From NCBI GenBank assembly GCA_019775845.1, contig JADQAV010000018.1:813044-877043 (forward strand): a DNA stretch of 64,000 nucleotides, given 5' to 3'. Source of the DNA: Myrmaecium sp. VS I D KN 1. Lineage: Eukaryota > Ascomycota > Dothideomycetes > Valsariales > Valsariaceae. This document shows positions 24,555 to 36,073 of the stretch, in pieces (the first letter of the stretch is position 1; every line of letters starts with the position of its first letter). The position numbers and the translations under genes were made by a program. Below the pieces are notes generated by a model. The model made no database searches, was not told the origin of the DNA, and saw only the letters and a program-made list of their open reading frames with translations.

Positions 24555-25013
24555 ATGTCAGGTGAAGCCTTTGACAGTGGTGCCCTTTCGTAAGAATTCC
24601 CGTCTGCTTTCTGCAGGTTGAAAACTGACAGGGCCAGTGCTGGAAAGGAGACCGAGTTTACGGATGCATTATATGAAGACAGAGGAACTTCCAATGTACG
24701 GAAGAACCGTGCTCTTGCCTGGGCGTACATAGCTAACCCACATATACAGCAACCCAAGCTTGAGGGCAAGTCGCCCTTCGACGATGCTGGGACTGATACT
24801 CGTACGTGCTTGGTTCTCATATCACAAACTTCAGTCCAGGAGGATTGGCAGCTTATGTGAATCTTAGAGAACAACCCTCTGAAGAAAGCCACTCAATCCA
24901 TGACCGGTCAGACTTCAAAATTGACGGGAGGGCCTCTGGATCAAGCGGCAGCAGGAACTCAGTCTGGGTCCATGGGTGATACGCTCAAGAATATGCTAGG
25001 CGGAAAGAAGTGA
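24555..25013 (+). CDS. 98-residue hydrophilic protein, unknown function
   Basis: A small four-exon gene reconstructed from splice signals: 24555-24589, 24632-24695, 24750-24801 and 24868-25013. Introns are 42, 54 and 66 nt. The first uses GTAAGA/CTGACAG. The second is GTACGG...GCTAACC...ATACAG and is a multiple of three without a stop. The third uses GTACGT/ATCTTAG. The product begins MSGEAFDSGAL, continues with AGKETEFTDALYEDRGTSN and QPKLEGKSPFDDAGTDT, and ends with a Gly/Ser/Thr/Gln-rich tail (SMGDTLKNMLGGKK). It has no membrane segment, signal peptide or cysteine. The composition is that of a soluble, disordered protein. I do not recognise the family. Four junctions that keep frame to a natural stop support a real gene, but the very short first intron needs transcript evidence. 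Confidence 0.65.
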
Positions 25014-25305
25014 GACCGTACTGTGGAAGGATTTTGTCAGTAACTTAGCTGAGATGGTAAAATGGCATCTCTTCTGAATAACATCAAATCATCAATCTCT
25101 GATCCTTGCAATCGCATACTCGTACCGCCATGCAGTTGCGCGACGAGAAGCCGTGATGAAGTCATTGTAGCCGGATCGTCTCGGTCCCAAATGACCCGGT
25201 GCACGCGCCACCCCGGGCGATTCTTGGTACCAAGTCCGGGGTGTCGCGTTCGCGCCCAGTCGCTCATCATTGCAGTACACACCTTGCTCAACGCAAACAG
25301 TCGAC

Positions 25306-26462
25306 ATGGTTGACTCTCGAACGCCACAGCACCCTCTAGAGGAGGATGGAGAGGAATATCACTCGGAGTCCGATGAAGATTTCAACCCAGGTGTTGATGC
25401 CGCGGAGGCAGAGGAAACCGAAGAATCGTCCGCCGAAGAAATTGCGCCGTCTACGAAACCTACAAAGACACGGAACGGCAAACGGAAATCAGTGGCAATA
25501 GCTGAGCTTGATTCAGGGGATGAGGAGACTATCCAGGAGCGCAGGAAGGCAAAGAAACGAAGAGCGAGCGTCGATGAATCTGCTGGTGGAGAGGAGATGC
25601 TTGTTTCCGAGGATGAGGATGGAACCGGTGGATTTATCAAAACCCGCTCACAGCGAAGAACAGAGTATGCACAGCATTTATCTTTCGGCATATTCAAAGC
25701 TGACCTGTATGAACTCGTAGGGGCAGAGAGAAGCGACCGTTAGCACGGACAGATGGCGCAACAGTAGATGTCGAAGCATTATGGGAACAAATGATAGCGA
25801 AGCCCTTGGTCCAGCCTACTATGCCTCCACCAGCGCCGGCTACAACACCTAAGATACCCACCGGGCTCGCCGAGCCGGATGATCTGCCTGCAACACAAGC
25901 CACGTCGGGGATAAATACCGATGAGGAAATGATTACAATAAAGCGGACTTATGACTTCGCCGGGCAACGTATAACGGAAGAGCGCCAGGTACCCAAAGCG
26001 TCTGAAGAGGCTCGTGTATACCTTGCGTCTCTGGAAAGCGAGAAACCGCCATCAACCGAAGTTGACGGAGCCGCCAAGGAAGAGCCGCGGAAATCAGGAG
26101 ATATCTCTCTTCGGCGTCCATTGAAACGCCCCTCGCGATTCGATCCCAATCCGTCGGGGTTTGTGAAAGCGCTTCCCGTGGAATTACAGCTCTCATGGTT
26201 TCGCAAGGGAATGCCATCCGCTGCTTCAGGGTCGGAAGCGCAGCCATCTACAGTGCATGCTCTGAAGAAGGCGCCCAAGCTCACTACGGTTGAGAAATCA
26301 CGCTATGACTGGGCGGGCTACGTTGACAAGGAGGGCATTGCGGATGAGTTGGCGGAGTACGGAAAATCGAAGGAGAGTTATCTTGATCGCGTAGGCTTCC
26401 TCAATCGTGCAGAAGCCCGGAGAGAAGAAGATATCAGGGAAGCAAGAGTTGGCGGAGCATAA
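25306..26462 (+). CDS. swc5: SWR1-complex subunit Swc5 (BCNT family)
   Basis: Subunit of the SWR1 remodeller that deposits histone H2A.Z (family knowledge). Predicted 366 residues in two exons (25306-25664, 25721-26462) with a 56-nt intron (GTATGC donor, GCTGAC branch, TCGTAG acceptor). The N-terminal third is highly acidic (EEDGEEYHSESDEDFNPG), matching the DEF/Y-type histone-binding region of Swc5. It alternates with basic clusters (RNGKRKS, RRKAKKRR). The C terminus carries the BCNT-C domain from about residue 285: LTTVEKSRYDWAGYVDKEG, then LAEYGKSKESYLDRVGFL and a final Arg/Glu helix. The conserved W and the YLDRV..FL pattern make the family call firm. Length is close to the family norm in moulds. 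It lies 292 bp downstream of the 98-residue gene on the same strand. Confidence 0.93.
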
Positions 26463-26881
26463 GTTATGACTGTTACGTCTTCCAGTTCCCCCTTGGAGAT
26501 ATGACATGTGCCCCATTTGTTTCAGTGCATAGTTCCTACAGATACCCCGTCCTTGAAGGACAGCCTACTGTATATCCTGGAATACACAAGATTATATCAA
26601 TCGTCTGGAGAAGGCATCAGACGTACCTGAGATTGTTTCTCTGTTCGGCCAATGATGTGAGGTCCGATCGGCTTTACAAAGCCGAGTCCGACGCCTTCAA
26701 GGTGCGACGGTGGGGAGAGAGGCATCTGAGGGCTCCTAAGTCGCCCCGACCCTCGGTCACTCCCCCCGCCGATGTTCGGGGATGGACCGCCCCGCTCCAT
26801 GCCCCTCCGACACATAAATCCAGTGTACATCATCAAATTGTCTTTACCTGTCATAACACATCCATTCAGAACCCTGCCAGT
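26463..26881. other. Intergenic region upstream of leu2
   Basis: This 419-bp spacer should hold the Swc5 3' end and the leu2 promoter. CCG/CGG-rich elements occur near 26660-26790 (for example CCGATCGG and CCGATGTTCGG), but I find no exact CCG-N4-CGG Leu3-type site. CACATAAATC near 26811 could be a core promoter element. Confidence 0.45.
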
Positions 26882-28265
26882 ATGCCCAGCTTTAATATTG
26901 TTGTTTTTGGCGGTAAGTGACACCAATCTGCAGACACTCGTGCGCTTTCAATGGCAGGGTGAGCGCATGCTGACACAACATCATAGGTGACCACTGCGGT
27001 CCCGAAGTACGTCTACGCTTACTCGAACATACGATAGACTTGAACAGTCAAAAGGAGCTTCGGACTGACATGAAGCTCTCTACTAGGTCACCAAGGAGGC
27101 GATCAAAGTCCTTGAGACCATCCAGAAGGCTAAGCCGGATATTCAGTTCAACTTCCAGCACCATCTGATCGGAGGAGTAAGCCAATATGCCCCGCTATAC
27201 AATGCGCGGAAGCTGATCAGGTACAACTTGCAGTGTTCGATCGACGCTACCGGTGAGCCTTTGACCGACGAGGCACTCAATGCCGCAAAGAACGCAGATG
27301 CCGTGATCCTCGGCGCCATTGGCGGACCTGTGAGGCACACCCACGAGGAGCGCTGTCGCCTCACAATGCCTTAGATACCATGCAGGCGCTGACTACATCG
27401 ACAGGAATGGGGTACTGGCAAAGTGCGTCCCGAGCAAGGTATCCTGAAGCTTCGGAAAGAGATGGGTACTTTCGGTAACCTTCGTCCTTGCTTCTTCGCC
27501 TCCGACTCCCTCGTCGATGCATCCCCACTCAAGGAGTCCGTCTGCAGGGGCACAAACTTCAACATCATCCGTGAGTTGACCGGTGGTATCTACTTCGGCG
27601 AAAGGAAGGAGGACGAGGGTGATGGCACCGCGTGGGATACTGAGCCATACTCTCGTGCGGAGATCGAGCGCATCACAAGACTGGGTGCCCATCTGGCGCT
27701 GGCCGAGAACCCTCCCCTCCCTGTCTGGAGTTTGGACAAGGCGAACGTTCTGGCAACAAGCAGGCTGTGGCGTAACGTCGTCTCTGAAGTCATGGCCAAG
27801 GAATTCCCCCAGCTGAAGCTCGGTCACCACCTCATCGACTCTGCGGCGATGCTGATGGTCAAGAACCCTCGCGCCCTGAACGGCATTGTCATCACCAGCA
27901 ACCTGTTCGGTGACATCATTTCCGATGAGGCCTCTGTCATTCCTGGGTCTCTTGGTCTCCTGCCATCGGCCAGTTTGAGTGGCATTCCGGATGGCAAGAG
28001 CAAGGTCAACGGTATCTACGAGCCCATCCATGGCTCCGCTCCCGACATTTCCGGGAAGGGCATTGTGAACCCAGTGGCTACCATTCTGTCCATGAGCATG
28101 ATGCTCAAGTACTCCTTGTGCCTTCCCGAGCTAGCGCAAGCTGTGGACCAAGCAGTGAAGGTCGTGATCGACCAGGGCATCCGCACCAAGGACATTGGAG
28201 GTAGCAGCACGACCGCCCAGGTTGGCGATGCCGTCGCTGGTGAGCTCGCGAAGATTTTGGCTTAA
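26882..28265 (+). CDS. leu2: 3-isopropylmalate dehydrogenase
   Basis: NAD-dependent oxidative decarboxylation of 3-isopropylmalate in leucine synthesis. 365 residues in five exons: 26882-26912, 26987-27006, 27087-27176, 27234-27329 and 27405-28265. Introns are 74, 80, 57 and 75 nt; exon 2 is only 20 nt. Splicing gives [23 protein letters not shown], then [17 protein letters not shown] and [18 protein letters not shown], exactly the family pattern. Exon 5 contains the substrate/metal region ([22 protein letters not shown]) and the NAD-binding [21 protein letters not shown] with the expected order and spacing. Length matches fungal Leu2 (about 363-370). Nothing is truncated. Confidence 0.98.
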
Positions 28266-29503
28266 ATAAGTGTATGTCGTTCTGAACAAGGCTGGTCCAA
28301 GAGCGATGATGGATGCAGGGTGCATCTAAAAGCTGGAAGACGAGATATGGTAGACGCGAGCCCAAGGAGCAGGGCGGATGGACTACAGGCGGGCTTCTGG
28401 TTATGGTTTTGATATATCACACGATCTACCGACATCATGAGGATATATAAGGCGGAGAGCCGTATGGGCTCATCATTCAGGTCATCCAAGTTGTGTGAAG
28501 TGTATGATCTAGCAGGCGGCTGCGAGTTGTGATGCAATGCAGCGCGTCAATATACGGCGGTGCTCGAGTGAGAGTGAGAGGCTGACGGTCCGTACCCGAA
28601 CTGCACAAGGGTGGTTGCACTGGGTGACGGATGGGACGAACCGGTTGGCGCTCAGACATGCGCTGTGTGATGAGGTCTGTGAGTGAGAGGGGCACCACTC
28701 CTCGCCTCCCCCGCATCTTATCGTTACTTATAGTATCTACAATGTCAACAGAACTTGAAGCCCTTCGGAACTGCATTGTCCTTGGATTTCATGTGGCTCA
28801 GCAATGCGGGCGGAGTAGGGATAAGTGACCTTGAGTGGTGCGTGATGTGACTTTTCCTTCCATATAACGCGGGAAAGTGGGTCGGTCGTTGTTGCATCGC
28901 CTCTCATCCTTCGTTCGAAATCCTATTCATTTTGTAGAATCATAAACTGCGCTCTGCGAAAGTGTACAGTTGCAATGCCCTGCCACACTGCTTGGGCACA
29001 CTGCCACACTCGTACAGGCTACATAATTTGACCCTGACGACCCTGTGAGTGAGGCCGAACCCGGACCCTTGGGCTTATTCACCATCACCATCATCTCTCG
29101 CCCAGTCCTCTCCCACTTGCCTACTTGCCCGCCCACCTGCCCGCCACCTGTGTGCTCCCACACCATAAAAGTTACTCCCAGCTGTCGTCCCTCCCCAGCA
29201 TTCGTCAGGATTGCGCCACGGCATTCGTCGTCCACCGCTGGCATCCTCTCCCTCAGACTCCCTGTCAGACCCAAGCCGACAGCCACAAGTGCCCATACCC
29301 GACCTCACGTCCGACCGCCCTCCCACCCGCATCTTGAATCAGTCTAGCCGCTACGCTCTACTCAGCCTTGTCAGCCGCACTGGTGAAAGCTGCCGAAACA
29401 CGGGCGCTTCCTCACAGCTCGTCCACTCAACCACCACCACTACCTCCTCTCGTCCCCTCTTCTTCTTACATCTGCTCGTCTTCCTTTCTTCCCTTGACCT
29501 CTC
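28266..29503. other. Intergenic region upstream of the Hsp70-like gene
   Basis: This 1.24-kb spacer holds the leu2 3' end and the promoter of the next gene. The right part (29100-29500) is strongly C/T-rich with CCACC and CACCACCAC tracts, typical of a leader. No gene or RNA is recognised. Confidence 0.5.
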
Positions 29504-31917
29504 ATGTCGTCCATGAATGCTCGTCTTAAGAATCTCGTGGGTTCGAGAAGGCGATCATCTAACACCTCCGGTCCACAAAACGTAACCCCGCCGCCAGGCA
29601 GCACCAGCTCCCTGTCACCGCCCTCCAACCCAAGCTCGTCACAGACATCACTTGCCATGAATCCACAAAACCCTCTCGGCCGACCGCCGTCATACACATA
29701 CGCCTCGCCCGGAGGCCATCTCGGTGCTTCCCCTCAGCACGCCCAACATGCCAGATCCACCAGCCCGATGCCTCCGCCACCGATAAACACCGGCGCAGGT
29801 GCTCACGGGTACCCTCACCAGACTGCATATCAACAGCCAGCCCCGCCCGGTCCGCCTGGGTATCCTCCGCAAGCAGCTGCCCCATATCCTGGCTATGGAC
29901 AAGCGCCGGTCCCTGGGCCGTCCGCGTACAATAGATCGGCAGCAGTCGAGGTGGAGGGCGCAGGGCGGAGTAAGGCACAGCTCATTGTTGGAATCGACTT
30001 CGTAAGGCGTCGCTTCAATCCTAGCGCTTCGGGCGATAGTTGACATTGTGTTAGGGAACAACATTCTCCGGCGTAGCTTTCGCCTTTGCAACGAACACTG
30101 AGGCCAAAGAAGATATCATCACTGAATGGCCGGGGGCTGGTAATCAGACAAAGCAGAAGGTATGCTGGTGTGTGCCACTTCAACGGGACATGCGCTTACA
30201 ATCCTCTATAGATTCCCACCGTGTTATATTATGACCAGTACCAAAAAGTTGTTGGCTGGGGCCCAGATATTGCTGATGCGTTGGCCCCCACGGGCTACCC
30301 CAAGCCAGGCGTCCAGAAGGTGGAATGGTTCAAGCTCCAACTCATGCTGTCTGGCAATACTTACATCGACCCCATAAACCTACCGCCTCTTCCTCCGGGG
30401 AAGTCTGAGATCGATGTCGCCGCAGATTACCTATTCCACCTACGACAAGCGATGCGCAACCAGCTTCAGAAAACGCTGGGGGAAGTCTTCAACCGTGAAG
30501 AGCGCAACATCCGGTACTATCTTACTGTGCCCGCCATATGGAACGATGCCGGCAAAGCAGCGACCCGATCGGCCGCCATCCAGGCCGGGTTTCTCCGAGA
30601 CGAGCATGACAACCGTCTCACTCTCGTCTCAGAACCCGAAGCGGCTGCGATGTTCTGTTCCAAGACTGGTCTGCTTAATCTGAAGGTTGGTGATGCAGTC
30701 TTGATTGTCGACTGTGGTGGCGGAACCGTCGACTTGATCGCCTACGAGGTCGAAGAGGAACAGCCATTCTCCGTGGCAGAGTGCACAGCCGGCTCCGGCG
30801 ATTCGTGCGGATCGACAGCATTGAACAGAAACTTTAGTAATATCCTTCGTGCCAAAATTCGGAAGATGAAGCTTCCCGATGGGTCCAAGACGGCCGGAAA
30901 GGTTTACGCCAAGTGCATCATGGACTTTGAGAACCGGATCAAGGCCGATTTCCGGAACAACGGTCAGAAGTGGGCCGTTGATGTCGGCATTGAGGCCGAG
31001 TTCCCAGAGGCTGGTATCGAGGAGGGCTATATGACCTTCACTAATGAGGAGATCCTTCAATGCTTCGAACCCGTGGTGAACCGGATTCTCGAGCTCGTAC
31101 GCAATCAAATCATTGCGATCCAGGCTCAGAACAGGTCTTTACAGGTAAGGCTCTATATTGCGGGCGCTAGAGTAACTTGCTAACACCATTATCTCCAGAA
31201 TGTGCTTGTTGTGGGTGGTTTCGGTGCTTCAGAGTATCTGTTCCAGCAGATCAAGCTACACGTGCCTCCCCAGTTCCAATCCAAGGTTGTACGACCCATG
31301 GATTCCGTTGCGGCCATCGTCAAGGGCGCTGTTACTGCCGGTATCACGGAGCGCATCGTCACGCATCGTGTAGCTCGCCGGCATTACCTCATGGCCACCT
31401 TGCAACCATTCAAGGAAGGCCACCACCCGGAACAATACCGTGTTCCCTCGCTCGATGGCCGAGATCGCTGCAAATTCACCCGCCAAATCTTCGTCCAAAA
31501 GGGTCAGCGCGTCAAGATTGGCGAGCCGGTGAAGGTCTCTTTCTTCCGGCAGGTTGCGCCCGGCGCCACCCTCATGTACGAAGACATTCTGTACGCCTGC
31601 GACGACGACGTGTGTCCGGAGTACACCAAGGATCCTCGTAAGTTCAATCCATCCTCGTCCCTTTCACTATTTGCAATGGCACACCAGAGTCTAACCTATC
31701 TTGTGTTTCGTTTATAGGGATCAAGGAAGTCGTCACCCTGACCTCCGACCTCAGCCGGAAGAACCTGGAGAAGGACTTCGAGCGGATGGACACGCCGCAA
31801 GGCACCTTCTACCGCGTCTACTTCGACATCTACCTCACCCTCGACGGGTCCGAGTTTAACGCCGAGCTCGTCTGTCAGGGCGAGGTGATGGGTCGGTGCA
31901 CGGCGCGGTTCAGGTGA
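29504..31917 (+). CDS. HSPA12-like Hsp70-family ATPase
   Basis: Predicted 724 residues in five exons: 29504-30001, 30055-30159, 30212-31144, 31199-31637 and 31718-31917. All introns are 52-80 nt with frame kept. Residues 1-155 are disordered and rich in Pro, Gln, Gly and Tyr. The actin/Hsp70-type ATPase fold then starts: phosphate-1 motif VGIDFGTTFSGVAFAFA (about 161-177, rebuilt across the first intron), a connect region, phosphate-2 motif VLIVDCGGGTVDLIAYEV, and adenosine motif VLVVGGFGASEYL at the start of exon 4. There is no canonical Hsp70 peptide-binding domain or EEVD end. This is the HSPA12-like branch, which is multiplied in moulds. Substrate and partners are unknown. The C terminus is a beta-rich segment that ends naturally. 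Confidence 0.9.
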
Positions 31918-32746
31918 ACGGAGAAAAAAAGAAAAGAAAAAGCCGAAAGAAAGACGCAAAAGACCCTCCCGAGTTATGCTTTCGTTTCGTTTCACATCAT
32001 GTTGCTTGTATACGTCAGCTGTTTTGCTCTGGATTATTGTTCCCCCACCTCATTCCCCCCTTTCGCTTCTGATGTGGTCTTGTTTTGCGATGAATGTTGA
32101 ATACGATGATAGTCGTGACAGTTCTTTCCCCCTCTCCCATTCCCACGCAGAGCACTTTTCTTTCACCTTTCTTTTCTTCTTGAATTCTCTACCCATCGTC
32201 GCAGCGGATTCCCTCTGTTATGATCATGTTATACGAATCGCGGCGACGGCGACGACGGCGACGACGGAAAAGACGTGCGATATGGGGAAAAGGAAGGCTA
32301 CTACTACCACTAACTTCGTACTGGTACTGCCCCTGTCACAGAATTCTATATACCCTTTCTTCTGCCCCGACTAATCGATCTGGTTTGACCGCCTCTTGAC
32401 TTTTTTTTTGTGTGTTTTTCCTCTTCTTTTTTCCTTCTTGCACGAAGTTCGTTTCCTCCCTTCTCTCCCCACCCGGCCCTTTGACACCCGACTGACAAGT
32501 CGATACGTACATATTGATGACGGAATTATCCCCCTGCTATGTATCCGTCCTGTCCTACCGTCCTAGACAACCCCGTTTGCCTTTCCCCACCTTTTCGCTT
32601 GCCCATACCATTCTCTTCCCCCTTCCCGTCCTGCGTATTGCAGAACGCATGTGGCATCGTCGATGTATGGTCTTCGTTTGGGTTGCGGAAGGGTGGAGGG
32701 TCGGAAGGGAAGCAAGTTTGGTGGTCGGGAAGAGGGGTCACGCTTC

Positions 32747-32782
<36 letters not shown>

Positions 32783-32995
32783 TGGCTCATTCCTTCATTC
32801 ATTCGCAACCTTAGTTGACTCCGGCCCTTGACTTCTCCGCTCGCTACCAATCCCACGTCCCCTCAATTCTCTCACTCCACTCATAGAGATCCGCACACGC
32901 TAGCTCACGTAAACTCAAGTCCACGAAAGAAAAAAGGTGGGTGAAAAGCGCCAAAATAGGAAAGCAAAAAAAGACACTCCCCCGACGTCCACACG
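31918..32995. other. Convergent intergenic region
   Basis: This 1.08-kb spacer lies between the Hsp70-like and MFS stop codons. It is T- and C-rich, with a GGCGACGAC micro-repeat near 32239-32268 and a CAG repeat (listed separately). Short open frames are probably chance. Confidence 0.55.
32748..32780. repeat. (CAG)11 trinucleotide repeat
   Basis: Eleven perfect CAG units on the + strand. Neither neighbouring coding region reaches it, so it is probably in 3' flanking DNA and not a polyglutamine tract. Confidence 0.95.
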
Positions 32996-34921
32996 TCACA
33001 GCAAGAAGCGAAAACCGCGATCAGCGGCCTCGCCGGGCATGGCGTTGAGGACCCCTTCGACGTGCTCGCCCCGGTCGAGCTTGCGGTTCAGGCGGGCGAG
33101 GAGGGCGCGGAGGATGGTGGCCATGATGAAGGCTAGGACGGCGGTGCCGCTGTCGACGCTGAGTGGGGTGACGAGGTTTGCTGTTTCAGGGAGGGGAAGA
33201 TCGGGGTTAGTCTTGGTGATCGGATGAGATTGGAAGGGGGAAATGGAGATGGCAGACGTACGTTGCGTCTCGCCCGCATTCTGGGGGTACATGTAGCTGG
33301 CGTAGATGCTGCTGGCGTTGCCGACGGCGTTGATGGCGGCGAGGGCGGCGGCGCGCTTGGCCGGGGGGCGGGGGATGCAGTTGGAGACCCAAGCGAGGCA
33401 GACGGCGTAGCCGGTGTAGACGCCGGGGACCATGAGCATCATGGCCGCGTAGCGGGGGGCGAGGGCGGTGGTGGCGGCGGCGAGGACGAAGGCGGCCACG
33501 GCGACGCCGAGGGGCAGGACGACGTGCAGGTACCGCTCCCCGGTCCGGTCGGCGTGCCAGGCGTTGAGAAAGGTGGTGAGGACGGTGAGGACGTAGGGGG
33601 GCGCGGTCAGGAGGAGCGTCTCGATGTTGCCGTACCCGAGCGTCTTGACGACGGTGGGGAAGAAGTTCGTCACCGAGGCGCTGCTGACGATGCCGAGGAG
33701 CATGATCATGAGGATCCACGTCTTGATGTCCTCGAACGCGAGCTTCATCCCGTGCCAGAACGTCTGCTCCCCGGATGAGACCCAGTCGTCCTGGCCGATG
33801 TCCTCCTCGAGTCGCCAGGAGGCGAGCTGGCATTCGCTCTCGGTGAGCCAGGAAGTGGTGCGCGGGAAGTTGGGTAGGATGAAGAAGGCGCTGGCGGCGA
33901 TGACGACGGTGATACATCCTTCGATGATGAATACCCAGCGCCTGGAGGGATGTCAGTGGGCATGTTGTTCGACATCCAGGCGGTAAATCGCCAACTCACC
34001 ACGCCCGAAGACCATGCGTGCCGTCCATGTTCCCGACGATGCCAGCAGTAATCAAGCCGCCAAATGCACCGGACATGAGCGATCCGGAGTAGAGTACCGC
34101 GATCCTAAGACCCAACTCTTTCCGGGTATACCATGAGGAAAGGTAAAACAAGCATCCCGGCTAATCCTACTATCAGAAACTACATCTGCCAACCCCAAGG
34201 TCCACAGGAGAGGGAGGAAACTTACAAAATACGCGGCCTCGACGAATCCCAAGCAGAAGCGGCAAGCCACCAGACCGCCGAAGCTCTGACATCCAGCCGT
34301 GGCGCCGGAAATGATGCCCCAAATGACCATACAGGCTGGGAGGTAGAGAGCCGGCTTACCAATCTTGTTAAGCATGAGGTTGGAGGGAACTTGTGAGGTC
34401 AGTAGGAGCACTTCCCAATGGGATGAGGGGCCAAAAAGACTCACCCTGCATGAGGATATATCCCACGAACAAGATGCTCACCACCGTCTACCACAGTGGT
34501 CAGCCGAAAGCACATCACAACCCAATGCAGGGCCACAGCTAAACCAAAAAGAAAGAAAGAAAAGCAACAAAATAGGTATAGCGAGGAAAGGGGAGAACCA
34601 GACCTGATACTGCGTCCCCGTCAACCGCAACTCATCCTGCAGACCCGCCAAGCGGACCGCCGCAATATTATTCCGATCCAAATAATTCATCACATACATC
34701 AGGATGATCATGGGCAGGAGGCGGCCGTCGATCGTGCGCCGCAGCTTCCGCTCCGCCTCGGCGCGCTCCGCGGCGCTCAGCGCGGCGACCAGCGGCGGCG
34801 GCTGCAGTTGTGCTGGGGACCCGTCGAGCGTGCCCACCTCGGCGAGCCCCATGATGTCTTTGTCGTCTGGGAGGGCGGAGCCAGGGGGGTGGCGGGTGTC
34901 TTCGAGGTGATGGGCGGGCAT
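32996..34921 (-). CDS. MFS transporter, anion:cation symporter (Dal5/Tna1-like)
   Basis: Predicted 516-residue plasma-membrane transporter in six exons: 34921-34604, 34487-34445, 34389-34226, 34160-34000, 33941-33262 and 33180-32996. Introns are 116, 55, 65, 58 and 81 nt. The first donor, GTCTGG, is non-canonical, but the alternative GTATCA donor gives an early stop. Splicing yields the typical family run MNYLDRNNIAAVRLAGL, TVVSILFVGYILMQVPSN and WYTRKELGLRIAVLYSGSL, then the second half with SASVTNFFPTVVKTLGYG and SNCIPRPPAKRAAALAAIN. About twelve membrane helices can be counted. The family carries organic anions such as allantoate, nicotinate, pantothenate or tartrate. The substrate here cannot be read from sequence. 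The gene lies next to, but is not co-oriented in an obvious cluster with, the carotenoid oxygenase. Confidence 0.93.
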
Positions 34922-36073
34922 TACTTGTTGCTTGGGTGGGGAGCTGGGAGGCCTGCCGGGTGGAGGTGAGGTTTTGTCTTTCTTGCGGGTGGAGGAGAGA
35001 GGGACGGGAGTTCCAGTGGTCGATGTTGGAGGTCTGGAACGTAGTGCCGCAGTGACAATTCGACGAGGGCGGAGAGAAGAGGGTGGAGAGTTGTCTGAAC
35101 TCCGCTTGGAGATTCGACTAGTGAATATAAAGCAAGCGAGGGGACCGACAGCGATGAATAGATGAGAGAAAGTGAAGAACTGGGAAGAGAGGAGCAAAGA
35201 AGCAGACAAATGCGGCGTAGAGCTCTACTGAAGTCTTAAGTGGGGGAATAGAGGAAGTGGGAGGTAAAGGAGGGGTGCAATGCAATCCAATACCTCATAA
35301 ACCATGCGGGAAAGTAATTACGCGATGCTCGCCTGCAGAACACCCCCACCCCCCAGGCTATTCCCTTCATGCCTCATAGGTACCGTTGACGTGAATCGTG
35401 TAACTGCCGGACGTGTCGGGCCACTAGGAACCCCCCGTCGACCTGCCCCTCGGATCCTAGGTAGCTACCCCGCAGAAGTAGACGGGGGGAGGGGAGGTTG
35501 AGGGGAGGTTGAGTGAAGGTAACCTTAGGCGCCTCGGTTCCCCAGCGCCAGCGGGCCGCCGCTCCATCCCGTTTGGCGCAGCCGATGGGTGGGTGATTAG
35601 CGTTCTCCATGGACCCCAGGTCATGCACCTGACGTCTTTTCCGGAGTCCGTCATTCGGCACGACAGGCCCAAGTCGGGATGAATGCTCGGCGACTAACCA
35701 TCAAACGCCGAGGCAAAGACCTGAAGCTCTCTTTAACTCTATAGCTTCAGCCTATCAAGGAGCAGAGGAATGGAAGCGCGGAAGACAGCGTTTGCCGAAG
35801 TGAAGTCTTTCGGCATTTGATAAGGGGAGGGGGAAATCGGCGGCTGGTGTGGCGCCGCCGCCGCCGCCGCTAACCCCAGGTCTGTGAAGGGGGTGAGAGT
35901 GCGGGGGTGGAGCGTGGCGTCAACAGCCGTGCCGAAGAGATCTAATCTTATCTGCGCATCGCCGACGTGCGCAGAGGCTCTCGGGGTGCATTCGTCCGCG
36001 TAGGCTTTCAGCGCAACAGTAAATACGAATGAAATTCGAGAAATCAGCTGGATATAGCAAGCCATAACACAGC
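34922..36073. other. Intergenic region upstream of the MFS gene
   Basis: This 1.15-kb spacer holds the MFS promoter (left) and the 3' flank of the carotenoid oxygenase (right). GA-rich leader-like sequence lies at 34930-35200 on the + strand (CT-rich for the minus-strand gene). A GCC/GCG tract lies near 35853-35872. No gene is recognised. Confidence 0.5.

Noticed and set aside
26463-26881. Leu3-type regulatory site upstream of leu2
   Set aside because: Only CCG-N2-CGG and CCG-N5-CGG spacings were found, not the CCG-N4-CGG expected.
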